The translations under genes and the position numbers were made by a program. DNA of 64,000 bases from Azoarcus sp. Aa7 (GTDB taxonomy: Bacteria; Pseudomonadota; Gammaproteobacteria; Burkholderiales; Rhodocyclaceae), in assembly GCF_014822185.1 (NCBI RefSeq), contig NZ_QVLR01000089.1, positions 30,702 to 94,701 on the forward strand, read 5' to 3'. The notes below the pieces were generated by a model. It ran no database searches. It was given only the letters and a program-made list of their open reading frames with translations, and was not told the DNA's origin. Positions 44,681-54,003 of this stretch are shown one piece after another (position 1 is the first letter of the stretch; every line of letters starts with the position of its first letter).

Positions 44681-45751
44681 TCAACTCCGCGCAAGTTTCT
44701 GCGCAACCGCAGCCGCCTGCGGATGGGTGTACCTCGCCAACGACTTCCAGTCTTTGTGTCCAGTGACGACCGCGACCTCCGCGACGTTGCCGAGCCGTGA
44801 CAGCAACGCTGTTGCAGCCATGTGACGAAGGTCATGCCAACGAAATCGTTGAAGCCCGGCACGCCGTCGCAGGCGCTCGAAGGCGCAGGAGAGCGCGTTG
44901 TAGCTCGTCGGAATCACTCGCTCGCGAAGCGTGGGGTCGATTGCTCGCGGCATGTGCAACAAGATCTCAACGGCCTCTGGCGTCAAGGCGATCTGGCGCT
45001 CCGGGTCGCCATTCTTAAGGCCTTCGGTCGTCCGTTCGCCATCCTCGCTGGGCAGGTCGTCGACACGCCGGATCATTGCAATCCGTGACTCAAGGTCGAT
45101 GTCATCCCACTCCAGTCCGAGCATTTCGGCCTTGCGCAAACCAGTTTCCGCAGCCAGACGAAATGCCCAAAACAACCAGGGGTTCTTTGTACGCTTCGAG
45201 TTCAGCTCTTCGTGCGCGATTTCCATCCTGCGGAACTGCGCATCGGACAATAGATTGGACACGAGACGGTCGCGTGGCTGACTCTTGAGCACCGGCTGAA
45301 CCGGGTTATAGTCCAATTGCCCCTTTGCGATAAGTCGATTGAAGGCCGCGCGCACCACGCCGAGCTCCCGGCGGATGGTCGATGCTACGACTCCCTCCTT
45401 CTTTCGGTCGTCGACGTACGCCTTGAAATCACTGATGGTCAAGAGCCGGACCTGCTTATCGCAGATGCTGCGCTTCTTCATCCGCTCGATGCGGTGTTCG
45501 GCCGCTTCTTGGGTGCGGCGGGTCCTGCTCAGGGGCAGCCGCTCATTGACAATTTCCTGCAGAAGCTCGCCAAGGGTCTTCTGACCAAGCTCGTTGGTGG
45601 TCTGTACGATCTGGGCTTGCCGCAACTCAGTGGATCGCTTGTCGGCCCAGGCTTGCCCTGCGCCTTTCGAATCGAAAGTCGCTGATTCGCGCAGGCCATC
45701 GATACAGATTTCCACGCGCCAGCTGTTGCCCCGTTTCCTGAAAGTTGCCAT
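44681..45751 (-). CDS. int: Tyrosine site-specific integrase of the island
   Basis: The 356-residue protein is a full-length phage/ICE-type integrase. The N-terminal arm-binding region (MATFRKRGNSWRVEICIDG) is followed by a SAM-like core-binding domain (residues 60-165) and the catalytic domain with Arg in TGLRKAEM (near 208), HDLRHMAATA (near 300), TGHKDWKS and Tyr in ARYTHP (near 340). It is read away from tRNA-Arg, whose 3' end lies 196 bp upstream, the usual layout of an element integrated in a tRNA gene. Tandem TTACGCCAAA repeats between them are likely arm sites. All catalytic residues are present, so the island may still be mobile. Confidence 0.95.
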   Translation of the reverse strand: MATFRKRGNSWRVEICIDGLRESATFDSKGAGQAWADKRSTELRQAQIVQTTNELGQKTLGELLQEIVNERLPLSRTRRTQEAAEHRIERMKKRSICDKQVRLLTISDFKAYVDDRKKEGVVASTIRRELGVVRAAFNRLIAKGQLDYNPVQPVLKSQPRDRLVSNLLSDAQFRRMEIAHEELNSKRTKNPWLFWAFRLAAETGLRKAEMLGLEWDDIDLESRIAMIRRVDDLPSEDGERTTEGLKNGDPERQIALTPEAVEILLHMPRAIDPTLRERVIPTSYNALSCAFERLRRRAGLQRFRWHDLRHMAATALLSRLGNVAEVAVVTGHKDWKSLARYTHPQAAAVAQKLARS

Positions 45752-45880
45752 GCCACTTCTCCTTGTTGATGAAGGTGGCGCAGACAGGAATTCACCGAGG
45801 CAGTCGGTACTGCAGACAACTAATTCTCAGGGGCTCGATCGGGCCTTGTAAAGCTTTGCATGGGTGTCCCAGGAAAGCGA

Positions 45881-45901
45881 TTACGCCAAATTTACGCCAA
45901 A
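45881..45901. repeat. Tandem TTACGCCAAA repeats (likely integrase arm sites)
   Basis: TTACGCCAAA occurs at 45881-45890 and 45892-45901, an 11-base period. They lie between the integrase gene and the tRNA-Arg 3' end, where lambda-type integrases have arm-binding sites. Confidence 0.6.
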
Positions 45902-45910
45902 CCCAAGAAA

Positions 45911-45938
45911 AAGGGGCTAGCGGAATCGCTAACCCCTT
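45911..45938 (-). terminator. Terminator downstream of tRNA-Arg
   Basis: On the minus strand AAGGGGTTAGCG pairs with CGCTAGCCCCTT (one G-U pair) around ATTC, followed by TTTCTT. It begins nine bases past the encoded CCA and should end the tRNA transcript before it enters the integrase region. Confidence 0.8.
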
Positions 45939-45946
45939 GATTATTC

Positions 45947-46023
45947 TGGCGCGCCCGAGACGATTCGAACGTCCGACCCCTGCCTTCGGAGGGCAGTACT
46001 CTATCCAGCTGAGCTACGGGCGC
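45947..46023 (-). tRNA. tRNA-Arg (anticodon CCG), island attachment site
   Basis: The reverse complement folds into a full cloverleaf: acceptor GCGCCCG/CGGGCGC, D-arm GCTCAGCTGGATAGAGT, anticodon stem CTGCC/GGCAG with loop CTCCGAA (anticodon CCG, reads CGG), T-loop TTCGAAT, discriminator G and an encoded CCA. Its 3' end faces the integrase, so the island's crossover site is expected within the anticodon-to-3' segment. The gene is intact because the element supplies or restores the 3' part on integration. A TATAAT hexamer lies 32 bases upstream. Confidence 0.96.
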
Positions 46024-46055
46024 CTTGTGCCACTGGCGTGGCAGCGGAACGCGGC

Positions 46056-46061
46056 ATTATA
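46056..46061 (-). promoter_or_regulatory. -10 element of tRNA-Arg
   Basis: A consensus TATAAT on the minus strand, 32 bases before the tRNA 5' end. No good -35 hexamer is seen at the usual distance. Confidence 0.5.
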
Positions 46062-46080
46062 CCTGATCTGCAGCGTATGA

Positions 46081-46103
46081 CGACTCCGGCCTTCGGAGGG
46101 CAG
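46081..46103 (-). repeat. Partial copy of the tRNA-Arg anticodon arm
   Basis: This 23-nt stretch matches 45974-45996 (anticodon arm and variable region of tRNA-Arg) at 21 of 23 positions, including 15 identical bases in a row, in the same orientation. It lies just upstream of the tRNA promoter. It may be a scar of an earlier integration or a duplicated tRNA remnant. Confidence 0.55.
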
Positions 46104-46126
46104 CGTTCGGCGGCGGACAGGTCAGC

Positions 46127-49100
46127 TCAAGCGCCCTTCGGGCTCAGCACTGCGAGGCTTTCCAGCGCCTTGTCGAAGTCGTACGCCGCAACGCTGGTTG
46201 CGACCAGTTTCAGGGCGGGCGCGAGCGGGGTGCCGGCGGCGCGTTCGGTGAGGGCGTCGGCCGCTTCGGCGGCTTCGGGGTCGCTGTCTTCCAGCAGGGC
46301 CCTGAGGCGTTCGAGATCCAGTTGCAGGTTCGCGGCGTCGATGGTCGCGGCGACGGCTTCCGCCGGTGGCTGCGCGCTTTCCGAGGGGCCGAGCTGTTGC
46401 AGGCCTTCGATGACGGGGGCGAGCTCGGCGAGCGTCCATTCGAGCAGCGGGGTGAGCTGGGCGGCGGGCAGTCCATCCCGGCAGGCAAGTTCGAGGGCTT
46501 CGGCAGCGGTCTGGACTCCGCGGGCGCCGATGTTGCCGGCGTTGCCCTTGAGGGTGTGAGCAGCGCGCATCGCGGCGGTGGTGTCCGGGTCGGACTGGGC
46601 GGCGGCGAAGTGTTCGGCGAAGCGGCTCTGGGTGTCGCGGAAGCGCGTGAGCATGCGCCGGTAGAGCTTGTGGTTGTCCATCGTCGTGGCGAGGCCGGCG
46701 ACGACGTCGATGCCGGGCAGCGGGGGCAGGGCGGCTGAGCTTGGTTCCGGCGCCGCCGGCGCCACTGGTGAGACCGTTGCGGTTGCGGTTGCGGTTGCGG
46801 TTGCGGTGGTGCCGGCGATGGCCGCGGGGCGGATCCATTTCGCGAGGGTGACGAACATGCCGACGACGTCGAGCGGCTTGGCGATGTGGTCGTCCATGCC
46901 GGCGGCGATGACCTTGTCGCGGTCGCCGGCCATGGTGTTGGCGGTCATGGCGAGCACGGGGAGCCCCGCCCACGCGGGATTGCGGCGGATTTCGCGCGTG
47001 GCGGTGTAACCGTCCATGACGGGCATCTGGCAGTCCATGAGGATGCCGTCGAAGCGGGCGTCGCGGGCGAGGAGGTCGAGCGCTTCCTGGCCGTTGCCGG
47101 CGACGACGACGTCCATGCCGGCCTGGCGCAGCAGGTCGGTGGCGAGTTCCTGGTTCATTTCGTTGTCTTCGACGAGCAGCACGCGGGCGCCGGCGAGGGT
47201 CGCCATCGCGGCGCTGGAGCCGTCGATGCTTTCGTGCGCGCGGGTATCGACGAGGCCGCGCTTGTCGAGGGCCGCGCCGATGGCTTCGAGCAGGCGGGAT
47301 GCGGTGACCGGCTTGGTGAGGGCGGACTTGACGGCGACGCCGCGCAGCTCGGCCGAGCCGAGCGCTTCTTCGCGGCCGTAGGCGGTGACCATGATGACAG
47401 CCGGTTTCCGGGCCGGGTGGCCGGCCTGCAGGCGGCGCACGGCCTCGACGCCGTCAATGACGGGCATCTTCCAGTCCATCAGCACGAGGTCGTAGGGGCT
47501 GCGGCGGGCGTCGGCGGCGGCGATCATGTCGAGCGCCTGGCTGCCGTCCCAGGCGACGTCGACGGCGAGGCCGAAGTGCCGCACCATCGCGGAGAGGATT
47601 TCGCGCGCGGAGGCGTTGTCGTCGACGACGAGGACGCGCACGCCCTGCAGTTCGTCGGCGCGCAACATGCGCCGGGTCATGGGTTCGGCCTGCAGGCCGA
47701 AGCGGGCGGTGAAGTGGAAGGTGGAACCGCGGCCGACGCTGCTTTCGACCCAGATGCGCCCCTGCATCATTTCGACGAGGTTCTTCGAGATCGCCAGCCC
47801 GAGGCCGGTGCCGCCGTACTTGCGCGTGGTGGAGGCGTCGGCCTGGCTGAAGCTGCGGAACAGCGATTCGCACTGTTCGGGGCTCATGCCGATGCCGGTG
47901 TCGCGCACCCAGAAGTGCAGCTCGACTTCGTCGGCGGCCTGCGAGACGGTGTCGATGCCGACGACGATCTCGCCCGTTTCGGTGAACTTGACTGCATTAT
48001 TGCCGAGATTGACCAGAACCTGACCGAGACGCAACGGATCGCCGATGAGGGCGGTGGGGACGTCCGGGGCGGCGTTGAACAGCAGTTCCAGCCCCTTGTC
48101 CTCGGTCTTCAGGCCGACGAGGTTGGCGAGGTGGTCCATGACGTCTTCGAGACGGAATTCGACCGTTTCCATCGACATCTTGCCGGCTTCGATCTTCGAG
48201 AAGTCGAGGATGTCGTTGATGATGCCGAGGAGGTTCTCGCCGGCGCGGTGCACCTTTTCGATGTAGTTGCGCTGCTTGCGGTCGAGCGGGCCCTGCAGGG
48301 CGAGGTGCGACATGCCGATGATGGCGTTCATCGGCGTGCGGATCTCGTGGCTCATGTTGGCGAGGAAGTCGCTCTTGGCGCGCGTGGCCTCTTCGGCGAT
48401 TTCCTTGGCGCGCAGGATCTCGGCCTCGGCGCGCTTGCGGTCGGTGATGTCGAGCAGCCAGCCCATGACGCCTTTCTCGCCCTCGTGGGCGAAGGGCATG
48501 AAGGTGACGAGGAAGTCGCGCAGTTGGCCGCCGGCGGCCACGAGGGGCATTTCGCGGTCGCGGATGTAGCCTTCGCGGCGCAGGTCCTCGACCATGCGCA
48601 GGCGGTCTTCGGGCGAGGCGTAGATGTGCAGCGCGGGGTCGCCCGGGCGGCTGTCGAACATGCGCGTGAATTCGGGGTTGGTGTAGCGGAACACGCCGTC
48701 GGTGGTGAAGGCGGTGCCGACCGGGCTGTGGTCGAGGATGTACTGCAGCGAGGCGCGCTGGTCGGCGAGGGCCTTCTCGGCCGCCCTGCGTTCGGTGATG
48801 TCGCGGTACACGACGACGGTGCCGACGAGGGTGCCGTCCTTGTGGATGGGGGTGGTCGAGTATTCGACCGGAAGCGGGGTGCCGTCCTTGCGCCAGAGCA
48901 CTTCGCTATCGACGGTGCGCGCCTGGCCGTCCTGGCCGGTGAGGTACATCGAGCATTCGTCGCGCGGGAAGACGCGGCCGTCCGGGTAGCTGTGGTGGAT
49001 GAGGGCATGCACGGGCTGGCCGACGAATTCCTCCTCCGTGTAGCCGAGCATGGCGGGCGCGGCGGAATTGGCGAAGGTCATCACGCCGCCCTGATCGAGA

Positions 49101-50587
49101 CCGATGATGCCGTCCTTGACCGAGCCGAGGATCAGGCGGCTGCGCTCTTCGAGGATCGCGAGGTTGGCGGAGGTTTCGCGCAGCGAGGCCTGCTGGGCTT
49201 CGAGTTCGACGGTCTGCTCCTCGAGCTGGCGCGCCTGTTGTTCCATGTTCTCGGCCTGGCGCTGCGTTTCCTCGAGCAGCGTCTGCGTGCGCGCGTTGCG
49301 TTCGAGGATCTCGAGGCTCATCGCGAGGATGGGCATCACGCCGTCGAGCAGGGCCTGTTGGGCGGCGCCGAATCCCTCGAAGGTGGCGAGTTCGACCACC
49401 GCCAGCAGGCGTTCGGTGCGCTGCACGGGGAAGACGGCGATCGCGCGCGGTGCGGCCTCGCCCAGCCCGGAGCCGATGTGGATGTAGTCCGTGGGGGGGT
49501 TGGTGAAGATGATCGGCGCGCGCTCCAGCGCACATTGCCCGACCAGGCCTTCGCCGGGGGCGAACTGCGGGACGGGTTGCGCCGGCCCGCGCAGGGCGTA
49601 GCCCGCCAGCAGGACGAGCCGCTGCGCGGTTTCGTCGTGGTAGTAGAAGGCGGCGTGGCCGAGCTTGAGGACCGGCGCGAGGTTGGAGAGGAATTTCTGC
49701 GCGAGTTCGCCAATGCCGGCGGACGTCTGCAGGTCGCCAGAGATCGCCGCGAGGTGGGTCTTGAGCCAGCGCTGCGTCTCGACCTTGCGCGCTTCGACGC
49801 GCAGCACTTCGATCGCGCGCGCGAGCTCGCCGATCTCGTTGGGGTATTCGGTGTACGGGACGGGCTGCTCGAAGTGGCCGGCAGCGATCTGCTCGACGAC
49901 GCTGCGCAGGCGCTCGGTCGGCCGGCGGATGGACAGCGCGACGAGGGCGCCCAGCAGCAGCGCGAGAACGCCGCCGCCGCCGATCAGGGCGTAGGTGGTG
50001 CGCTTGATCTCGACCATGTGCCGGTCGGCGGCGATGGCGGCATCGCGCGCCTCCTCCTCCATGACCCGCGCGATGTCGACCAGCGTGTCGCCCGCGGCCT
50101 GGCCGGCGAGCTGGAACCCGGGCGAGGCGACCGCGCCCAGCGCATCCATGAGATCGCCTTGTTTCTGCAGATCGACGATCCGTGCGACGCTGGCCTTGTA
50201 CTGCGCGAAGCGCTCGTCGAAGCGCGCGAGCCGTTCGCTGTTGTCCGGGCGGTGGAACAGTTTCGCGGCGGCGTCGAGTTCGCTGCGCAGGCGGCTCTCG
50301 GACTCGGCGAGTTGGCGGAAGGCCTGATCGCGTTCGCCGGGCGCCTGCGGCAGGATGGCCTGACGCAGCGCGTGGCCCATCTGCGCGAACTGGATGCGCG
50401 CCTCCTTGACGTGCGAGACGCCCATCAGCTCCCGTTCGTACAACGCCTGCAGTTCGTCGTTCAGCAGGTTCTGGTTGTGCAGCGAATTCAGGCTGATGCC
50501 GCCGACGACCAGCAGCAGGCCGGCGAAGCCCAGCATCAGTTTCGCCGCGAGCGTGCGACGCTCCAGTGCGGCCATCGAGAGGTTCAT
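46127..50587 (-). CDS. Large hybrid sensor histidine kinase (GAF-PAS-PAS-HK-REC-REC-HPt)
   Basis: The 1486-residue inner-membrane kinase has a transmembrane helix near 15-35, a periplasmic four-helix sensor, a second helix near 192-212, HAMP (212-265), GAF (about 280-420), coiled coil (430-480), PAS (480-600), PAS (606-725), HisKA with SHEIRTP (His near 746), HATPase with DTGIGM and GTGLGLA (850-960), two receiver domains (Asp near 1038 and 1182) and an HPt domain with AHTLKGNAG (His near 1343). The ATG at 50587 has AGGAG eight bases upstream. The HD-GYP response regulator gene ends 34 bp earlier on the same strand, so this phosphorelay probably feeds c-di-GMP turnover. An (AT)n-coding hexanucleotide repeat lies in the linker before HPt. 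Confidence 0.93.
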   Translation of the reverse strand: MNLSMAALERRTLAAKLMLGFAGLLLVVGGISLNSLHNQNLLNDELQALYERELMGVSHVKEARIQFAQMGHALRQAILPQAPGERDQAFRQLAESESRLRSELDAAAKLFHRPDNSERLARFDERFAQYKASVARIVDLQKQGDLMDALGAVASPGFQLAGQAAGDTLVDIARVMEEEARDAAIAADRHMVEIKRTTYALIGGGGVLALLLGALVALSIRRPTERLRSVVEQIAAGHFEQPVPYTEYPNEIGELARAIEVLRVEARKVETQRWLKTHLAAISGDLQTSAGIGELAQKFLSNLAPVLKLGHAAFYYHDETAQRLVLLAGYALRGPAQPVPQFAPGEGLVGQCALERAPIIFTNPPTDYIHIGSGLGEAAPRAIAVFPVQRTERLLAVVELATFEGFGAAQQALLDGVMPILAMSLEILERNARTQTLLEETQRQAENMEQQARQLEEQTVELEAQQASLRETSANLAILEERSRLILGSVKDGIIGLDQGGVMTFANSAAPAMLGYTEEEFVGQPVHALIHHSYPDGRVFPRDECSMYLTGQDGQARTVDSEVLWRKDGTPLPVEYSTTPIHKDGTLVGTVVVYRDITERRAAEKALADQRASLQYILDHSPVGTAFTTDGVFRYTNPEFTRMFDSRPGDPALHIYASPEDRLRMVEDLRREGYIRDREMPLVAAGGQLRDFLVTFMPFAHEGEKGVMGWLLDITDRKRAEAEILRAKEIAEEATRAKSDFLANMSHEIRTPMNAIIGMSHLALQGPLDRKQRNYIEKVHRAGENLLGIINDILDFSKIEAGKMSMETVEFRLEDVMDHLANLVGLKTEDKGLELLFNAAPDVPTALIGDPLRLGQVLVNLGNNAVKFTETGEIVVGIDTVSQAADEVELHFWVRDTGIGMSPEQCESLFRSFSQADASTTRKYGGTGLGLAISKNLVEMMQGRIWVESSVGRGSTFHFTARFGLQAEPMTRRMLRADELQGVRVLVVDDNASAREILSAMVRHFGLAVDVAWDGSQALDMIAAADARRSPYDLVLMDWKMPVIDGVEAVRRLQAGHPARKPAVIMVTAYGREEALGSAELRGVAVKSALTKPVTASRLLEAIGAALDKRGLVDTRAHESIDGSSAAMATLAGARVLLVEDNEMNQELATDLLRQAGMDVVVAGNGQEALDLLARDARFDGILMDCQMPVMDGYTATREIRRNPAWAGLPVLAMTANTMAGDRDKVIAAGMDDHIAKPLDVVGMFVTLAKWIRPAAIAGTTATATATATATVSPVAPAAPEPSSAALPPLPGIDVVAGLATTMDNHKLYRRMLTRFRDTQSRFAEHFAAAQSDPDTTAAMRAAHTLKGNAGNIGARGVQTAAEALELACRDGLPAAQLTPLLEWTLAELAPVIEGLQQLGPSESAQPPAEAVAATIDAANLQLDLERLRALLEDSDPEAAEAADALTERAAGTPLAPALKLVATSVAAYDFDKALESLAVLSPKGA
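46776..46805 (-). repeat. Five GTTGCG hexanucleotide repeats inside the kinase gene
   Basis: Five exact tandem copies encode alternating Ala-Thr in the linker between the second receiver and the HPt domain. Gain or loss of copies would keep the frame and change linker length. Confidence 0.8.
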
Positions 50588-50621
50588 CCTTGCGGCTCCT
50601 GTGTGGCGCGGCGGTATCCGT

Positions 50622-51719
50622 CTAGTCCGCAAAGCGCGCGGCGATGATGCGGAATTCGTCCTGCAGTTCGACGAAGGCATCGACGATGTCGGGGTCGAAG
50701 TGCGAGCCGCGGCCGTCGCGGATGATCTCGGCCGCCTCGTCGTGCGACATGCCGTCCTTGTACACGCGCCGGCTGATCAGCGCGTCATAGACGTCGGCCA
50801 GCGCCATCAGGCGCGCGGAGATCGGGATCGTGTCGCCCGCGATGCCTTCCGGGTAGCCCGAGCCGTCCCACTTCTCCTGATGGTAGTAGGCGATCTCCTT
50901 GGCCAGGCGCAGGAAGTCGACGTCCATGCCGAGCTTTCTCTCGGCATGGATGATCGCGTCGCGGCCGAGCGTGGTGTGGGCCTTCATCGTCTCGAACTCG
51001 TCGGCGTCGAAGCGCCCGGGCTTGAGCAGGATGCGGTCGGGGATGCCGACCTTGCCGATGTCGTGCAGCGGGGCCGACTTGAACAGCATGTCTATCGTGC
51101 CGTCGGTGAGGAAATCGCGGAACCGCGGGTGCGGCTGCAGGTGCTCGGCCAGCGCCCTGACGTAGAACTGGGTGCGGCGGATGTGGTTGCCCGTATCGTT
51201 GTCGCGCGTTTCCGCGAGCGAGGCCATCGCGAGGATGGCGACGTCCTGGATCGCGGCGAGTTCGCGCGTGCGCCGCGCGACCTCGGCTTCGAGGTAGGCG
51301 TTCTTGTCGCGCAGGAAGTCCGCGGCGGCCTTGATCTGCAGGTGGGTCGCGACGCGCGCCAGCACCACCGGCGGATTGACCGGCTTGGTGATGAAGTCGG
51401 CCGCGCCCATCGCGAGGCCTTTCGTCTCGTCCTCGGTCGCGGTCATCGCGGTGAGGAAGATGATGGGGATGTCGCGCGTGGCCGCGTCGGCCTTGAGCGC
51501 CTCGCACACGTCGTAGCCGGAGAGGCCGGGCATCATGATGTCGAGCAGGATCAGGTCGGGCGACGGTTCGCCGCGGGCGACGCGCAGGGCCTTGTCGCCG
51601 TTGTTGGCGACCTTGACCTTGTAGCGGTCCTTGAGCAGGCCGGACATCAGCGACAGGTTGTCCGGGGTGTCGTCGACCACCAGGACCGTGGGCTTCTCGA
51701 TGATCGTCGGTATGTCCAT
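50622..51719 (-). CDS. Response regulator with HD-GYP domain (c-di-GMP phosphodiesterase)
   Basis: The 365-residue protein has a receiver domain ([10 protein letters not shown], phospho-acceptor Asp in [10 protein letters not shown], Lys in FITKPV), a coiled-coil connector, and an HD-GYP domain with [10 protein letters not shown] and [16 protein letters not shown], both motifs intact. HD-GYP enzymes hydrolyse c-di-GMP. It lies immediately upstream of the hybrid kinase in one operon and is the expected output of that kinase. Confidence 0.94.
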   Translation of the reverse strand: MDIPTIIEKPTVLVVDDTPDNLSLMSGLLKDRYKVKVANNGDKALRVARGEPSPDLILLDIMMPGLSGYDVCEALKADAATRDIPIIFLTAMTATEDETKGLAMGAADFITKPVNPPVVLARVATHLQIKAAADFLRDKNAYLEAEVARRTRELAAIQDVAILAMASLAETRDNDTGNHIRRTQFYVRALAEHLQPHPRFRDFLTDGTIDMLFKSAPLHDIGKVGIPDRILLKPGRFDADEFETMKAHTTLGRDAIIHAERKLGMDVDFLRLAKEIAYYHQEKWDGSGYPEGIAGDTIPISARLMALADVYDALISRRVYKDGMSHDEAAEIIRDGRGSHFDPDIVDAFVELQDEFRIIAARFAD

Positions 51720-51976
51720 TTCTCTCCTCGCTGCTGCACCCGTTCGGGGGCGCCGACACCGCTCCGTTCCGTGCGCAACTACTTGAACTTTGCATATTCA
51801 AACGCCACGGCGCGCGCGAGGCAACAGGCTTGCCCCCGCCGATCGCCCGCTGCGGCGAATTCCGCGGCATGGCAGCGATCGTCCGTGAAATGATTGGATA
51901 CGATTCACCGACGTTTGGGCTAAACTGCCCGCCGACCCTGCGTACGCGGGATAACCCTGTGAGTGGAGCGTAGAAC

Positions 51977-52462
51977 ATGTTCGATCAGGAAGACGGAGAA
52001 CTCAACGTCGTCATCGGTGTGCTCTTCGGCGTCATCGCGTTGGTGATCGCGCTGGTGATCGGCCTCGGGACCTGGAAACTGCGTTCGGCCGACGTGCCGG
52101 CGCCGGTTGCGGCTGCGGCGGGCGAGTTCGCCGACGTCGCCGAGGTGGGCGAGGCGCTGGTGAAGTTCTATTTCGCGGTCGGCGAGGCGACGCTGCCGGC
52201 GGATGCACCCGCCGACATCGCGACGATCGTCGTCGCGCTGGAAGCGGCGCCCGGGAAGAAGGTGCTGCTGTCAGGCTTCCACGACGAGACCGGCGGCGCC
52301 GCGGTGAATGCCGAGGTGTCGAAGGACCGCGCGCTGGCCGTGCGCGAGGCGCTGATCGAGGCGGGCGTGCCGGCCGAACGCATGCTGCTGCGCCGTCCGG
52401 CGGTGACGCTGGGCGGTGGCGATGCGGCCGAGGCGCGTCGCGTCGAGGTGCGCGTGCAGTAA
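51977..52462 (+). CDS. OmpA-like domain protein with N-terminal membrane anchor
   Basis: The 161-residue protein has one transmembrane helix (VVIGVLFGVIALVIALVIGL, residues 11-30) followed by a periplasmic OmpA/MotB-type peptidoglycan-binding domain of reduced size (LSGFHDETGG, then SKDRALAVREALIEAGV). The ATG is preceded by GTGGAGCG. A strong terminator follows. A cell-envelope tether role is likely; the specific partner is unknown. Confidence 0.85.
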   Translation: MFDQEDGELNVVIGVLFGVIALVIALVIGLGTWKLRSADVPAPVAAAAGEFADVAEVGEALVKFYFAVGEATLPADAPADIATIVVALEAAPGKKVLLSGFHDETGGAAVNAEVSKDRALAVREALIEAGVPAERMLLRRPAVTLGGGDAAEARRVEVRVQ

Positions 52463-52490
52463 GCGGACGCCATTCCGCAGCACGCGAATC

Positions 52491-52514
52491 AGCCGGGGAC
52501 GCCCCGGCTTTTTT
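52491..52514 (+). terminator. Strong Rho-independent terminator
   Basis: AGCCGGGG-ACG-CCCCGGCT followed by TTTTTT. It closes the OmpA-like gene. Confidence 0.92.
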
Positions 52515-52667
52515 GTTTGCGCGGCGCGCGGGCTGCGCTGGGGCCAGGGAAGCCGATGCATCGGGTACAAGCCGGCCGGCCCGCCGGCACACATCCGCCA
52601 CCCGGCCCGCGGTCGGCGTGGCGGCTATACTTCCGGCTTCCACGAACAACACCTACAAGGAGCCCGC

Positions 52668-53135
52668 ATGTCCGCCCTGCGCAACCGGCCCACCCCATCC
52701 CCCGACAGTCTCCCGCGCCGCGCCGCGCTGCCGGCCCTCGCGCTGATCGCCGCGCTGCTGGGAGCCTGCAGCCAACCGCAGGAGGGCGACCCGGAGGCCC
52801 GCGCCAGCCGCATCGAACCGGTCGCGAAAATCTCGCTGAAAGTGCAGAAGGTCGCGCCGGGCAGCCGCACCGGCGAACAGATCTACCAGGGCACCTGCGC
52901 CGGCTGCCACGCCGCGGGCGCACTCGGCGCGCCGAAGACGGGCGACGCCGCCGCCTGGGCGCCGCGCATCGCGCAGGGTTTCGACACGCTGACGAAGAAC
53001 GCGATCAGCGGCATCCGCCAGATGCCGCCGCGCGGCGGCGGCGCCGATCTCACCGATACCGAGGTGCAGCGTGCGGTGGCCTACCTGGCGAACAGCGGCG
53101 GCGCGAAGTTCGCCGAGCCGCCGGTCGCGAAATAA
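52668..53135 (+). CDS. Lipoprotein cytochrome c (c5-type)
   Basis: The 155-residue protein has a lipoprotein signal with lipobox LLGAC (Cys near 26), then a single class I cytochrome c domain with haem motif CAGCH near 75 and a later Met (RQMPPRGGG) as the likely axial ligand, typical of cytochrome c5. It would be anchored in the membrane facing the periplasm and pass electrons between respiratory complexes. The start has AAGGAG eight bases upstream. Confidence 0.88.
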   Translation: MSALRNRPTPSPDSLPRRAALPALALIAALLGACSQPQEGDPEARASRIEPVAKISLKVQKVAPGSRTGEQIYQGTCAGCHAAGALGAPKTGDAAAWAPRIAQGFDTLTKNAISGIRQMPPRGGGADLTDTEVQRAVAYLANSGGAKFAEPPVAK

Positions 53136-53192
53136 GACGAGGAGCGCCGCGGGGAACGGTGGCTGCCGGTCCCCTGCGCCGTCTGCGCGGCC

Positions 53193-53750
53193 TCAGTAGA
53201 CGACGCAGACCTCGCCCTCGATCTTCATGTCCACGGCACCGGCGCAATTGACCGTGCCCTCGACTTCGAGGCGGCCCCCGCCGGTCGGCGCGAAGATGCC
53301 GCGTCCGCTCTGCGGCTCGGTGATCTCGCGGAAGCTGCCGTACTGCAGGTCCATGCCCGGAATGCCGCAGCTCTGGAATTGCGGCATGCCGTCGTAGCGG
53401 CTGAGCGCGACGATCTGCGAGTGCACGGTCTGGCCGAACGCCGAGATCGTGTCGCCGCACACCAGCGTGTGCGTGAAGCCCCCGAACGTGCCGTCCGGGT
53501 TGAAGAAGGCCTTGCCCTGGATGCCGCACTTGAGCTTGAGCTCGCCATCGACCGTGCCCGCCAGCACGCCCAGCGTCTCGCCCGGCCCGATGGCGTTCGT
53601 CGCGATCTTCCCGCTGATGGGCGCGAGCCGACCCTGGCAGGCACGTTCTTCGGCGCTTGCGGCGCCGGACACCAGGGCCACTGCGGCAACGGCGGCCACC
53701 ACTGCGCCCCGGACCAGGGAATTCACCAACGCCGGATTCTCTTTGTTCAT
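53193..53750 (-). CDS. Secreted protein of unknown function
   Basis: The 185-residue protein has a signal peptide (residues 1-33, hydrophobic VVAAVAAVALVSG, cleavage near ASA). The mature part is beta-rich with six cysteines, suggesting three disulfides in the periplasm or outside the cell. I recognise no family. It is convergent with the cytochrome gene. Confidence 0.72.
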   Translation of the reverse strand: MNKENPALVNSLVRGAVVAAVAAVALVSGAASAEERACQGRLAPISGKIATNAIGPGETLGVLAGTVDGELKLKCGIQGKAFFNPDGTFGGFTHTLVCGDTISAFGQTVHSQIVALSRYDGMPQFQSCGIPGMDLQYGSFREITEPQSGRGIFAPTGGGRLEVEGTVNCAGAVDMKIEGEVCVVY

Positions 53751-54003
53751 CAGTTCATCTCCACCGGAAATATCGTTTTAAGGCCCGCAGCCGTCGTCCG
53801 AGCGATGGCTGCCGGGCAGGAAAAATCCCGCAAAGCATTGTACGGAGATGCGTTGCGGGTGGGTGAAAATGCGCAGACCGTGCGCCGCCTCCCCGCGCAA
53901 ACTGGCGCGCTGCGCCCGTTGCGGGCCATTCTCCGCCGCCCGCGGGCACCGGCGTCCATGACGGCCGCTTGACCGGCCGCGACGAACGCGGGATGCTTGC
54001 CTG

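Noticed and set aside
1..45900. Second att site (direct repeat of the tRNA 3' end) within the window
   Set aside because: Reading the intergenic regions, I found no convincing copy of the tRNA 3' segment to the left; the far end probably lies outside the window.
46886..50647. A 1253-codon plus-strand open frame
   Set aside because: It is antisense to the hybrid kinase, whose domains are clear; its translation is Gly/Val/Asp-rich low-complexity, as expected from high third-position GC.
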